DNA of 64,000 nucleotides from Plazaster borealis (lineage: Eukaryota > Echinodermata > Asteroidea > Forcipulatida > Labidiasteridae), in NCBI GenBank assembly GCA_021014325.1, contig CM037466.1, forward strand, positions 14,410,765-14,474,764, written 5' to 3'. The position numbers and the translations under genes are program-made. The notes below the pieces were generated by a model. It had not been told where the DNA came from. It saw nothing but the letters and a program-made list of their open reading frames with translations, and did no database searches. Below, piece by piece: positions 1 through 13,100 of this stretch; within the stretch, counting starts at the first letter, position 1, and each line of letters starts with the position of its first letter.

Positions 1-35
1 AATCAACAAAAATCTCGAAGATTTCTACCATAACA

Positions 36-345
36 TCTTACAATTCTGAAAAAGTGTGAATGCATATAGGCATACTGAAGTTTTTGCTCTCACCGATCTC
101 TTTCTAATCATCCTACGATTCTGATCAAGTGTGGAAGCATTGGTTTAAACAAATGTTTGCCACTTTTGAAAACACCAAAATGAAATCAATGTTACGATTC
201 TGATGAAGTGTGGATGCTTGTTTGAACAAGTTGTTTTTGCCATATTTGAAAACAGAAAAATGAAATCATTTAGTCTCAGAGATTTCTGTCTTGGAAGCCA
301 AAGATTCTCCTAAAGTGTTGATGCTTAGATTTGAAAACTGTTATC
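36..345. repeat. Degenerate tandem repeat, ~80 bp unit
   Basis: The block ACGATTCTGAnnAAGTGTGG followed by TTTGCCAnnTTTGAAAAC and AAAATGAAATCA recurs about every 80 bp, three to four times with heavy divergence. It lies in the intron upstream of the first visible Rap1GAP exon. From 346 to 1119 I see no exon or element. Confidence 0.5.
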
Positions 346-1119
346 GATGCTGGTGAGCCCTTTAGGAAACAAGAAAGCTGAAGTGAAAGAGGCAACCATA
401 GATGACATGAATCATCTATTTATTTTGCAACAACTGGATGTAATTAACAGACCAACCCTAAGTCAGAAAGGATGGATTAGCAGTTAGCACATGATTGCCT
501 TTCCCAGATTGTAACCTCTAAAAATAGTCACACAAAACTATATGTTTCAGAAGGTGTGAACTGTTTTAAAACCATGTGATTTACAAAATTCTCTTCAGTC
601 AGAAACATTCATTGATTGTTCTTGGTGCCTTTAATTTTCTCTGGAATGAAAATGCGACGGTTGTTTTCACGCAAGCGGTTACGCCGGGTGAAGGTGAACA
701 TTTTCTTGTCTTTTTAAGGAAACTAAATTCAACTTGCTTCATGCTGACGTATCTTAAAATTGTTACCCGGTTAAAATATACCATAAAACTACTTTACAGT
801 TGGCAACTTGGAAAATAATTTGTCTGAAACCATCTGACTTTGTCAGACACTGTGTAAGGTCGAGGTGGAATTTTCTAACCACATACCAAATCAGTTTTTT
901 TCTCTTCTGGAAATGTACCTTTTTTGTGTGTGTCATTGACAGTTGTCAATGTACATTGAAGATGTTTGCCATCTGAGATTGTGTTTGATTTCGCTCGAAA
1001 GCATATTTACTCTTGGGCTCCCAATCAGTATCTGATAAGGGGCTGCGAACTTGTCCACTCGTGTGATGGCTTTCCACTTTGAGGTTTTTCATGTTATTTT
1101 TTTAATTTTTTTTTATCAG

Positions 1120-1164
1120 AGCGCCCAGGACCTTGACTTCTTTGAGCTTTTGCAGAAAATACAG
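1120..1164 (+). CDS. RAP1GAP: Rap1GAP exon a: first half of GoLoco motif
   Basis: Encodes [15 protein letters not shown], matching the DLFEMIEKMQ start of the vertebrate GoLoco. Acceptor AG at 1118-1119, donor GTAAGC at 1165, phase 0. A second AG at 1127-1128 would shorten the exon by three codons in the same frame, so the acceptor choice is open. Confidence 0.85.
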
Positions 1165-4100
1165 GTAAGCTGTCTTTTTAATCTTTTACGCAAATTCAGA
1201 AGTTCATTGTCACACTTTGTAAACACAGTTCCAAATGTGTAGGCTATAGCAAAAGATAAAAAACAACATCATCAACAACGACAACAAAACTCTACTATAA
1301 ATCTGATTTTTGGTGGATTTTTTTTTATGTACTGTACAGGATTGGTAGAGCTGACAGAATAGTCACATACAGTGTTCATGTTTTGTGTGATCAACAATAT
1401 ACATGAAATAACAAACCTGTGAAAATATTAGCTTAATCCGTCAGGAGAAAATAGTGAAAAACCATACACAATTTTCAGCATGTCAACACATTGTCCTTAA
1501 TTTTGGTTGTGACAATCAAAAACAGCTCTTGCATATTTTTAGGGCTTCAGATACAGTTTTCTTGATTATGACTTCATTTCTTGGGGAACTATTTCGCACA
1601 CAAAAATGGTTCTAATATGAACTTCATAATCAGTAAGCTTTCAGACTAAAATTTAACAATGTTTTTTATCCTTACCAGGTATAATACCTTTAAAATAGGA
1701 GTAAATTACTGATTTTGAAAATATCTTTTTTTAAAACTTAACAAATACTTGTCTAATAAATGATAAATAATTTGTAATTTTGTTACAGAGTGACCGCTTA
1801 GATGAGCAAAGATGTTCCCTTCCCTTGGTACTACAGGTAAGAAGATAAATATTTAATATTACCTCCAACCCTCTTCTTGGCTGGTTCAGAAAATCTTCCA
1901 GAATATGTTGCATGAAATTAATTTGAAAGATTCCAGACAACTTCTCTGCTAACAATACTCCCCAATATACAAATTTACTTCAAAATTACAGAAAAGTAGG
2001 GTGAGTTGTATCCGTTTTTAAAATAATTACTTGAAATATTGATATTTGAAATAAAAAGTCACATCCCCTTAAAGAGGTCCCTCTCCTGGCGCATCCCAGG
2101 TTGTGTTGTAAACTTTGGTGTGATCCTCAGTTATACGGTAGTTACAGGTTGAATTGCTTTTGACAAAATATGGAGACTGCCAACAATAAGGCTCAGTTAG
2201 TTAGTAGAGCGTCGGCAATCCGGAGGTCGCAGGTTCAAATCCAATTCCAGTCCTTTTTGTCTTTGCTCAACCCTCAATTTTGTTTCTTTTAAATTAATAA
2301 TTCCCTTTGAAAGCAGATAGGTGCACAAGTTCTCCACCCTTACACTCTCCCCCCTCCCCCAAATGGGGGGGGGGGATTAGACAGATTTAAAATGTGGCAT
2401 GACCCATTAAGTAGAGGTTGAACACCCTGACCCGCCCCTTCCCTAATCTGAGGTTATCCTAATCAGATAAGGATGCCTCGTTAGAAACAATAGAGATGTA
2501 ATTGGTCCAGGTCTTTAGTGGTTACCTTTTAATGTACTGATCAGATCATTGGTGGAAATACTTCATTATGTGCATGCCATTGCTCTTATCTTAAGCTCTT
2601 TACCGTCAGTGAAGGGTTGTCAGTTATGAGACGCTGCCATCATTTTTGTCATCATGTACCCTGTGTGAAATAGCATTAACTGATGCTAATTCTTATTAAA
2701 TCATAAAGGGATCAGACTATTGTACTCTTAGCCTCAGTTTGGTGACATTGGTAGGAATTGCGAGAAAACAAGATGAATACGTGAAGATTTTGATTCTAAA
2801 AAATCCATCGTTTCATTAAGAGAAACTGTGTCTAAGTTTCTCTCTTTCGTGGTTCCCTTAAAAAGAATTTTATTCACAACTATGAAAAAGAAGTTCCTCA
2901 TTTATCTTTGAGATGTTTGTTAATTTGTTTGCATCCCAGTGAAAGAAAAAATCTTGGTGAATAAACAAATTATATTCTCCAATTTGTTTATTTTTCCTGC
3001 AAGAATTCTTGGGCTCTAAGGGTAGAAAATCACCAAAGTGTAATTCAATGTACAATGTAAATATTTTGTAGGGGGACTATCTGGACAGATGTTTGTCCAA
3101 ATAAACAGCGAGATTTTTCAGAAGATATCCCACAAAATGGCAGCAGGAATCCCGAGGCCCAGAACTCACCTGATTACCTATATAAGGAGATGATTTTTGC
3201 AGGGGAAGGTACACAAACAATCGCTGATAAAATGAGCTCATCCACCACCGGGGTTTCCAATATCAAGACAGCATGTTTGGTGCGTGACAGCTGTGACAAG
3301 ACGGGGGTGCCTAAGAAAATCAAGAATTATTGTTAAGACGCACACGCTTCTTAAGTTCACCCTAGAGCTCTTGTCAAAATGTTATGGAGAGTGAAATAGA
3401 TTTTCACCTGGTTGGATGTTTTGCTTAGATTTGCCCCGTCAGGTTATACCGCTGTTTCATGTGGTTTTTATTCGCCGTTGTAACGGATCATCATTATCCC
3501 AAGTTCAGTCATGGGTTATTTTCGTCTTGGCTACAACCAGTCACAAGTTATTTTGGTCTGAGCTTTGTAGAGTCAATAAGTTATGTCAGCTCATGTCAAG
3601 TCGCAAGTCACATAAGCACATCAAGTCAAGTCTTTTGACTTGTATGGCCCCTGAGGTCATGTCGTAAATCTTAATAAATTGTTAGTCTCCTTAGCTATGG
3701 TATACTCTAGGGAAGGGAACCAATTTTTGTCATGAAGATTTTTTTATTATTTTTCTTTGAAGGCAATTTCAGAGACTTCTTGCTGTTGAGTCAAGTCAAG
3801 TCATGTTTTTTTCAAGGCATAGAATCAACTCAGAGATTTTTTTAAAACTTAAGTCATTGGATTTTAGACTAAACAGGGTATAATTCTTTTTGTTATGTGA
3901 CCAATTTTCTGTCTCTCTTTCAGAGCGCTGGTTCGTCCCCAGCTGCCATCAAAGAAAGACTCAAGACCAAAAACTCGAATACCTACAGGATAAAAGAGGT
4001 AATTACAAGCAATGGATGAGAGTAGACAAATGTGAAAATTCCTGAAAAATGGCTTTTTGGGGACTAGGTTCCCCCTTATTCAAGACCCAGAACCAGATGT

Positions 4101-7100
4101 TGCATTTCAGAAGGTTTACAGACTCTGTGCATCACCAGAAATACAAAACTACAGGTTCAAATATTGAACTTTTTCTTTCTCCCTATTTTTGACTGCTCTA
4201 CTTCTTATAAGAAAATTTGAAGGCACTAGGAGCTTTTGAGAATATCCTGAAATAATATGTTAAAACTATTTTCTGTTTTTGCAGCTGTTAAAGAAAAATG
4301 GGCCTCATCCCAACATCATCCAGCCCCATAATGGCGGCTTCTGGATTGACGGCCTGGACATTGACCCCTCAGGCGCCAACGACACAGTACCCGACCTCTG
4401 CCCATTTACGTCCGATCGACTGGTACTCGAGTATGACGATACCAATGAAATGTACAGGAGACACTTCTATGGGAAGGTGAGTAAGAGTAGTTCTCCACTT
4501 TTCATCTCACTCACGCCCTCAGCTGATCTTCATCCTTTTTGCTATCTTGTGACATGTTTCATTGCCATGCTATTCAAAAAATAGTGACAGAATTGGTTTT
4601 AAAAAGAATAAGAAAAACGGAAGAACACAAAACCAGTGTTCAGATTTCCAACCAAGTTTGTAAAGTAATACTTCTTTTTCTATCCAATCCGCCCCCTCCC
4701 CGGATCCCCCTTCGTTTGTGTTTCCGCTTTCTTGTCGCATCTTTCACCTACTTTGAAAAACTCATCACTTCTCTACTTAGTAATTAAAAACCCACGATGC
4801 CTGCAGCAATTTCCTGTGCAAGTCGAAACGAGCCCGGCCGTTGTGTTATTGCATTACTGTCCAGGCATTGTTCGCACAGGGAGGCATTCAGAGATGGCTT
4901 CAGCCTGCAGTTACGGGGCTCGGCAAACCTTTTTTTCTTTTTCGTATCTCCGGCGTCATGACCTGTTTACTCTGGAGATGTACTAAGGAGGCGGGAAGTT
5001 ACAGTACAATGCCTCTTGAAGGCAGATCGCAGGGTTCAACGGCAATCAAATAGAAATCTACAAAATTAGGCAAAATATGACCTCTTCCTAATAAAGTAGA
5101 AACAACTTTCGTTCGGATGGTTTTGCTTATATTGTTTGATTTAACAAGAGTGAGCTATAAAATAGAAATTGAAAGTAGAGAGGTAAACGTTCCTTGCTTC
5201 CATTAACTGAGCTCCAAGACACTTAGTGAATTTAGCAAGAGCCTTTGTGTATTTTGCAGGACATTTTGTGAGTTTAGCAAGAGCCTTTGTGAATTTGGCA
5301 AGACGATTTGTGAATTTAGTACGTCACTTTCTGAATTTTAGCAAGATGGTTTGTGAGTTTTGCAAGTCACTTTGTGAATTCAGCAAGACACTTTGTGAAT
5401 TTACCAAGTCACTTTGTAAATTTAGCAAGTCACTTTGTGAATATAGCAAGATGATTTGTGAGTTTAGCAAGTTACTTTGTGAATTTAGCAAGGCACTTTG
5501 TGAAGTTAGCAATGGACTTTGTGAATTAGAAGATGCGGCAAAATGTATATCAACTTAAGAGTGCAAGGAACATTACGATTATACATCATTTCTTCTACTT
5601 GCAGGAGCATTTCAACTACATAGCCATGGACGAGTCCATGGGGCCAATAGTACTTTCTGTCAGGCAGGAGACCAGCAGCGGAGAAGAACAAATCCGAATA
5701 CTACTCAGGTCAGTCACTCATCATGGTACCTCCAATACTCACCAGGGCACAATTTCATACAGCTGCTTTTAAGCAGAAAATATTGCTTAACAATTTTCTG
5801 CTAAGCAAAATAAGCAGGATACCAGTTACAGATCGTACACATGACATGGTATTTTGACTGGTAACCTTATTCTGGTGAGCAAGATTTTGTTGTGCTTAGC
5901 TACTGTTTGGGCTTAGCATCGCTATGACATTGGGCCCTTTTGTGAGTTCAAGATTCAAGATTCAAAGATGTGGAATTTTGACCTTTGCAACAGTTCCCCT
6001 TTTATAGATTCACTTCATAATTGCTTCTCTTCACCCAGGAGTAGAACTCAATAATGTAGACATGACACCTAAAGTGCAGTAAACAGAAGACTAATTAGAG
6101 TATTTGTTTTCGTTTATTTCATCAGACATCGGTGTGGTACTATCCATGATCTCCTGCCGTTGACTACATTTGGAAACTCTCTTGTGCCGTCCAAACTAGC
6201 CAAAGTAAGGATATGCTTTATTAGTATAGTTATTGTTGCGTCGTGGCTGAGTGGTCAAGCGAACTGGACTCAAGCTCTGGTGTTTCTGACTGGCACTTTT
6301 GGGTTTAAGTCACGGTCTTGCCATTTGTGTCCTCAAGCTTGGCAGTTAACCATTATTGGTCATTCTGTTGGGACGCAAAGCCGTTGGTCCGGTAAATGCT
6401 CTATATTCCGACACCCCTATGTTCCGACAACCCTATGTTTTGAAAAAACCCTTGTGATTTACATGCTAGGGTTAGGGTTAGAGTTAGGAATAGGAAAATG
6501 ATGTCTGAACATAGGTGTGTAACCGTTGGTCCCATGTGTAATGGATGTAAAAGAACCCAGTTGACTTATCTTTAAGAGAAGGTGTTTGTCACAGTGTTTT
6601 CTGGTATGGTTGACCGAGTCTCCCTGCCCCATGAAATTAAAACACCTGAATTGTGTTTGCTTTGAGGAAAAAGGAGCCTGAAATAATTGTTTGTTTCTTT
6701 TTAAGGTACTTTGTGAAACTATCACAACAGAAAGATTCCAGCCTGTACTTTTTCCAAAGGTAAGGATCAATAACGGTTTTGTAATTATTGTTCTTTCTTT
6801 TTTCTAGCTTTATCATAAATTATGTGCTGTCATTAAGGATGATATCTTTGGGTAGCTTAGTAAAACAGTCTTTAAATAGATCCAAGATATATCAGGGATG
6901 AGAAATGGCAGACTTTCATCTTAATTCAGACTTTTTAAAGTCTGCCTGGTAGATCAAAAATGCTTTATTTTTCTCAAGATAAAATAAGTCGTGCTCTTTG
7001 ATCTACTTCTCCAGCACTGAGGATACTGTTCCCAAAAGCTCCTTGGAATCTATAACTCCAGGAGTTATCAAAAGGTGGAAATGCCATCACTTCAATGTAC

Positions 7101-10100
7101 CTCCTAAGATCTGGATCCAAGTTTAAGACTTTTTTTGTCAGCAATGACTCTCACCCCTGATATTTACAACATGCTGTTTTTAATTCAATGACGTTTAATT
7201 CTTGGAAATGGCTTGTCTAGCCTTCAGTTGTTTTCAATACTACAAACACTCATGGTAAAATTGTGTTAGTTTATGTTTTCGTCTACCTATTTTGCCAAGA
7301 CTACTATCAATTCACAGGCTTCAGAACTCGTAGTAACCTATGACGAACTAAGATATTTACAACATGCTGTATTTACATATATGTCATTTAATTATTGGAA
7401 ATGGCTTGTCTAGCCTTTAGTAGTTATCCATTCTATAAACACACATTGTTATTATCTCAGTATGTTTTCGTCTGCCTAATCTGCCGAGATCAGTAATTAC
7501 AAGAAACATGTTGACATAAATAGTTCGATTCACAGGCTTCGAAAACTCATAGTAACCTATGATAAACCAAGATATTTACAACATGCTGTTTTGCATCAAT
7601 GTCATTTAATTCTTGGAAATCATGGCTTTATGGCCTTCAGTAGTTTTCAATACTATAAACACACAAGGTAACAGTGTTAGTTTATGTTTTCGTCTGCCTA
7701 GTCTGCCGAGGTCAGTACTTACAAGAAGCCGTGTTGACAGAAATACTGTTATCAATCCACAGGCTTCGGAACTCATAGTAACCTATGATGAACACACGTG
7801 TGTGAAGAACTTTAAGTTTGGTGTCATCTATGAGAGGTACGGACAGACGACCGAGGAGGAACTCTTCGGGAATGTCAACAGTAGCGCCGCCTTTGATGAA
7901 TTCCTTGAGCTCATCGGGGAGAAATTGGAACTGAAAGATTTTTCAGGGTAAGTCTTGTTGTTAAAGGTGTTATACAGGATTGGTAAGGATAAAAAACATC
8001 ATTGTTTAATTTTAGTCTGAAAGCTTACTGATTATGACGTGTATGCTAGAACCATTTTTTCTGTGAAGTATTTCCCTCCGAAATGGAGTCATTTGAGAAA
8101 ACTGCCTGAAAGCTAAAAAAAAAGAAGCTCCCAAGATGGCGTCGGCTGAAGACGACCTCTCGCACTCTACTACCTCAAACCCTGATCATAAGCCTGATTT
8201 TATATTGCTGCCAAAGTAGGAAAAATCAATTTCTGTATGAATTTGTCGTTTGACTACACCCGTGTGGGATGGTTTCCATACCAGCCATGCTTCAAAATTG
8301 ACAAAGTATAATCTTGTCATGACATTTAACTTGTATTTCAGAAAGGAACTTGAAATCCTAATGTTTTGACTCTCAACTTTTCTTTGGTGTTAGGTTTCGA
8401 GGAGGTCTCGACGTCCAGCACGGACAAACAGGTACACATTCCATCTTCGCCCAACACCTTGATAGAGACATCATGTTCCATGTGTCTACATTATTACCCC
8501 ACACAGAAGGAGACAAACAGCAGGTAAGATCAAGTTTTAGTTTGATCAAGTAAACTTTTGCTGACAAGACACTTTTTGTTATAGTGTTTTGGGTTTGCGG
8601 CAACGCAATGTGCTTTATTGACCCTCTCTTTAAACAGAATTTTAGGTTGATAGAGAATTAGTCCTGCTTAGTTTTGAAAGAACATATTCTGTTAATATTT
8701 AGTCCTGAAAGAACTTGCCCTGCTAAGAACCTTTCTGTGGTGCAGCAATCTTGTGTTAACTCCCATTCAAATCATTTACTATCCAAACTGTGGAAGGGGC
8801 TTTCTAAATACCCAACGGAGGCCAAGCCAAATTGTGATGCAAGGAAATTTACCCTTGAAAGAGCTCTCGGGCAGCAATACAGTCAATTGGTATCGATCCT
8901 CAAGACCTCAACCTTCTTATTTTCTCATTGTAGTTGCAGAGGAAGAGGCACATAGGCAACGACATCGTCGCCATCGTATTCCAAGAAGAGAATACGCCGT
9001 TTGTTCCTGACATGATCGCGTCCAACTTCCTTCATTCCTTTATTGTGGTGCAGGCCATCGAGCCAAATACAGAAAACACTAGATACAAGGTCAGTGTCAT
9101 TCAGAAAGGGTAACGGACACAAGATACATCTTTAAGAATAATAATTTTGTATGACTATGCTTTAGTCTTTTTTGAATTGTTTTTTTTTAATTGAATCTTG
9201 TTTCTTATAAGCCTGTACCCCGAAAATATATCACCCCATACAAAGGTTCTGCCTTATGGTTGGTTTAGAGCGTTTCACATGATAAGTCTTATCTTTACTA
9301 GAAAGCCATAGCAACGATTGTACCATACTCATAACATCAGCAGTCTGTTGGTACTAGACGTCTAGACCAATAAATGTATGGGGTGTGAAACAAATAATGA
9401 CTGCTTTCACTCATGCTATGGTTAAGACTACATCTCCCTCGGTGATCCCCGGACTGTTCTGTTTTCCCTCGGCTTCACTTCGGGAAAATAGAACGCGTCG
9501 AGGATCACCTTGGGAGTCGGTAGTTTTAACCAAAGCAGTCAATGCTGAAATGTTAACCGGTTAGGTTTGCACTGTTCTTGAAAAAAATAGTTTATTTACA
9601 AGAATTTCTTCATCAAACCGATGTTCTACCAGCCCCTTCATTGAGTATATTTCATTCTTTAGGTTGCTGTTACAGCTAGAGACGATGTTCCTTTCTACGG
9701 CCCAGCCCTGCCGAGTCCTTCGGTGTTCAAGAAGGGACCAGAGTTGAAGGAATTCTTGCTCACTAAGCTTCTAAATGGAGAGAATGCTTGCTACAAAGCA
9801 GACAAATTCAGCAGCATACAGGTTAGCCTTGTGTTACTTTTTTTTAAGCAGATTTCTAGAACTGAACAAGTAAATTTTTTGAAATTTAAAATCAATGTGA
9901 TGTCCAAATACAGGTTATTTAAGACTGAAGATGATTTTACAAATTGAAATTTCATTTCTTCTTCTTTTTGAAAGTTGGTTATTCACTGGGAGACTTTTGA
10001 TATGCAAAGGGCAGCAGACTTTACTTGGTAAAATCAAGTGTTCTCAGATATGTATGCATGCCAAGAATGACCTTAAAAATGTATAAAATTACTAAGTATT

Positions 10101-13100
10101 TTTACTGCTACCTATTCTACATATGTACAACATTGTAATTGTCAAAGACCAGTTACCCGCACTTTATGTGACTCAACATATACTTGAAATAACAAACCTG
10201 TGACAATTTAGGCTCAATAGTTCATTGGAGTCAAGTGAAACAAAACTTAGTTGTTTTCATTGGTTTAGAACATCAAGTTTTGGTCTGGGAAGATCAAAAC
10301 TAACTGTTTCGCTCATTTCTCAAAAACTATAACTTTTCAGGCAAGAATATTTCAAGGGAAGTTTTCCACCATAACTATCTTTATAGCAGTAGATGCAAAT
10401 CTGTGAACATTTATATTTTCAATCTTACCAATGTTGTGGAGTGTCGTGGCTGAGCGGATAAGAGCACCAGACTCAAGCTCTGGTGTTTCTGATGAGCAGA
10501 GTGTTGACACCCAATTGCTTCTCTTCACCCAGGAGTACATGGGTACTGGCGAGAGCTGGGAAAGTAACCTGCGATGGACTGGTAGCCTGTCCAGGGGGAA
10601 TAGAAATATTATCAGTTGTTTAATGCTAAGGAAACCAGATATAAACACTGGCCTGATGAGCTATATGGCTCGGGACAGACTTTACTTTACTTTATACCAA
10701 TGCTGTGCACTCCCTTAAAGCTTACGATTGAGCAGAATGACTAACGTTTGTATCTTTCCCTCGCAGGAGAGAACAAGGGCGGCTCTGCTAGACTCCCTCT
10801 ACGCGGAACTCAACACCAAAAACGAGGAGATTTTCTGCTCGGTGACGTGTATAGATGCCTCAACCAGCCCCAGTATATTGGGCAAGTCGGACGTTAGCCC
10901 CGGGGGCCTGTGGCCATCCTTCAAGAAGGCCTTCAGAGGGAGAAGTCAGTCTGTCGACACCAGCACCAGCCCAAGTCATAACAAGATGAATGGAAATATG
11001 ATGTTTGCGGCAGAGATACCTGAAGAGGGCGAGGCAACAAGTCCACTGGTGAGTGTGAAATCAATGAGTGGTTTTTACAATGCCATTGGCATATCTGACA
11101 TCTCAGCCATGGAGACTGAAAGGGTGGCACTGCCCTTACAAAAAATTCCTATCGTATAGGCAAAATTCTTTTAGAATCCTATAGGATTTAAATAGAAAAC
11201 CTATAGGATTTGTATAGATATTTCGTCACTTCCTTGATTCCTATAAGATTCCTATAAGATTCTTTTAGGTTTTTTCGTAAGGGTGTTTTCAGTTATATGA
11301 ATACATTTTTTCCCCCAACAGCAATCCAAGGGCAGTCGGAACCTAAGACTAAGCACAAGAAGTACAAGCAGTAACCAAAGCTACGGTAGTACCGGAGACA
11401 AGAAAGAACCAAAGAGAAAAAGGTAATGTCGATTTCCAACGGGAAAACAACTGTCAAGCATTCTCCTGAAGACAATCAAGAGTGTACTGATCGTAACATC
11501 GAGTTGTTAACCCAGCGGTTCTTTTCTTTTTATTACCACCACTACAGAGATAGCATGATGAGCCGGTCATCACATTCCTCAGAAAGCATCAATGGCAGCC
11601 AGGAATCCCACAAGTCATCCTCCAACTCTCTCAATAGTTCCCCAGATGTGGCACACTCAAGGACGACAAGGTACGTCCCTGAAACCCTGGGCTAAACTTT
11701 CGGGCCCAGCTTCCCCAAACCCCACGCCCCTTTTTCTATCATACAACCACACTTGAGTCTACTGAGCACACCTCCCCTATTCCTAACCTCCAGGTTCACT
11801 TGTGAAAGCCAACATCTCTAAGCCCACACATCCTCAACCAATCTCTTGGCCCGGCCCCAATTTCATAGAGCTGCTTAAGCACAGAAAGTAGCTTAGCACA
11901 ACAAAATGATGATTACCAGAATAAGGTCACCAGCTAAAGTAACATGTCACATGCACCATCTTTGACTGGTATCCTGCTAAGTTTCGCTTAGCAGAAAATT
12001 GTTAAGCAAAATTGTTTGCTTAATTAAGCAGCTCTATGAAATTTCGCCCTGTCTTACAGACAGTTGAGTCTACCTGAGGTAGAGCGACCTATTCCTTAAC
12101 TCCAGTTTCCATGAAATATCTCATCACATGTAAAATGGGTGTCGACATTTTCAGAGATAAACATTTGTCAGTTCCATATTCTACACTTTGTCTTGAAAAC
12201 CAGCAAACTATGGTGGAATCAGACTTCTTTTTCTTGAAGATGAGAACAATTTCTGAGGCTAAGTATATGTACCAGCTCTAAAAAGTACTTAGCTGGTGAC
12301 ATTAAGGTAAACTGTTACCAATGCTCAATCTTTACTCTTCCAATTTGTTGTCCATGATTAGAATCTACACATGCCGAGTGTCACCGAGCAATTCCTTGGA
12401 CAGCTTCAACAGTGACGAGGAGCAACATGAGCATGAAGATTCAGACACTGGCATGGTGAGATACCTTGTAAATATGTCTTCCTCCATTTCATAATTATTT
12501 CAAAGTTACCAACTTTAAAAAAGCAACCTTAGTCACTGTAGCTTGGAAGTGAGCAGACTATGAACCAGAAACCTATGACCCTTGAGTAAACCACTACTCT
12601 TACTGGATTTGAATGTTGTGGGTTGTTGAAATAAAGCACAGAACTTTTAACTTAATGCCCCACCCTAAGGGCCATGCTACACAGGGCAATTTACAGGCAA
12701 CCAGTTCCAGGCAATCTCCAAGAAGAAAAAGCATTCCCTCGTTCATCTTCGCAATATTCTTGGGGACAGTGAGATACTGTCAGTAAGATGTGTGCTGTAC
12801 TCCTGAAGTTTTTCCTTTAGCATGCAGTGCAGTTGGTTGCCTCCAAGTTGCCTGTGAAAAACTGCCCTGTGTGGCAAGGCCTAAAAGGCACTGTAAGTAT
12901 TCTCACTTTGTGTATCCCAACATATACATAAAATAACAAACCTGTAAAAATTCGGGCTCAATTGGTCATCAAAGTTGCAAGAAACAAATGAAAGAAAAAA
13001 ACACCCTTGTGGCACAAATTTGTGTGCTTTCAGATGCCTGAAAAAGACTTCAGGCCAGAAGTCTTTTTCAGACTCAAATAATTCTCACAATGTTTTATTA

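Noticed and set aside
5226..5558. 110-codon ORF with repeated CEFSKSL heptads
   Set aside because: It is the 21-bp minisatellite read in frame; the opposite strand is equally open, and the adjacent Rap1GAP exons join perfectly without it.
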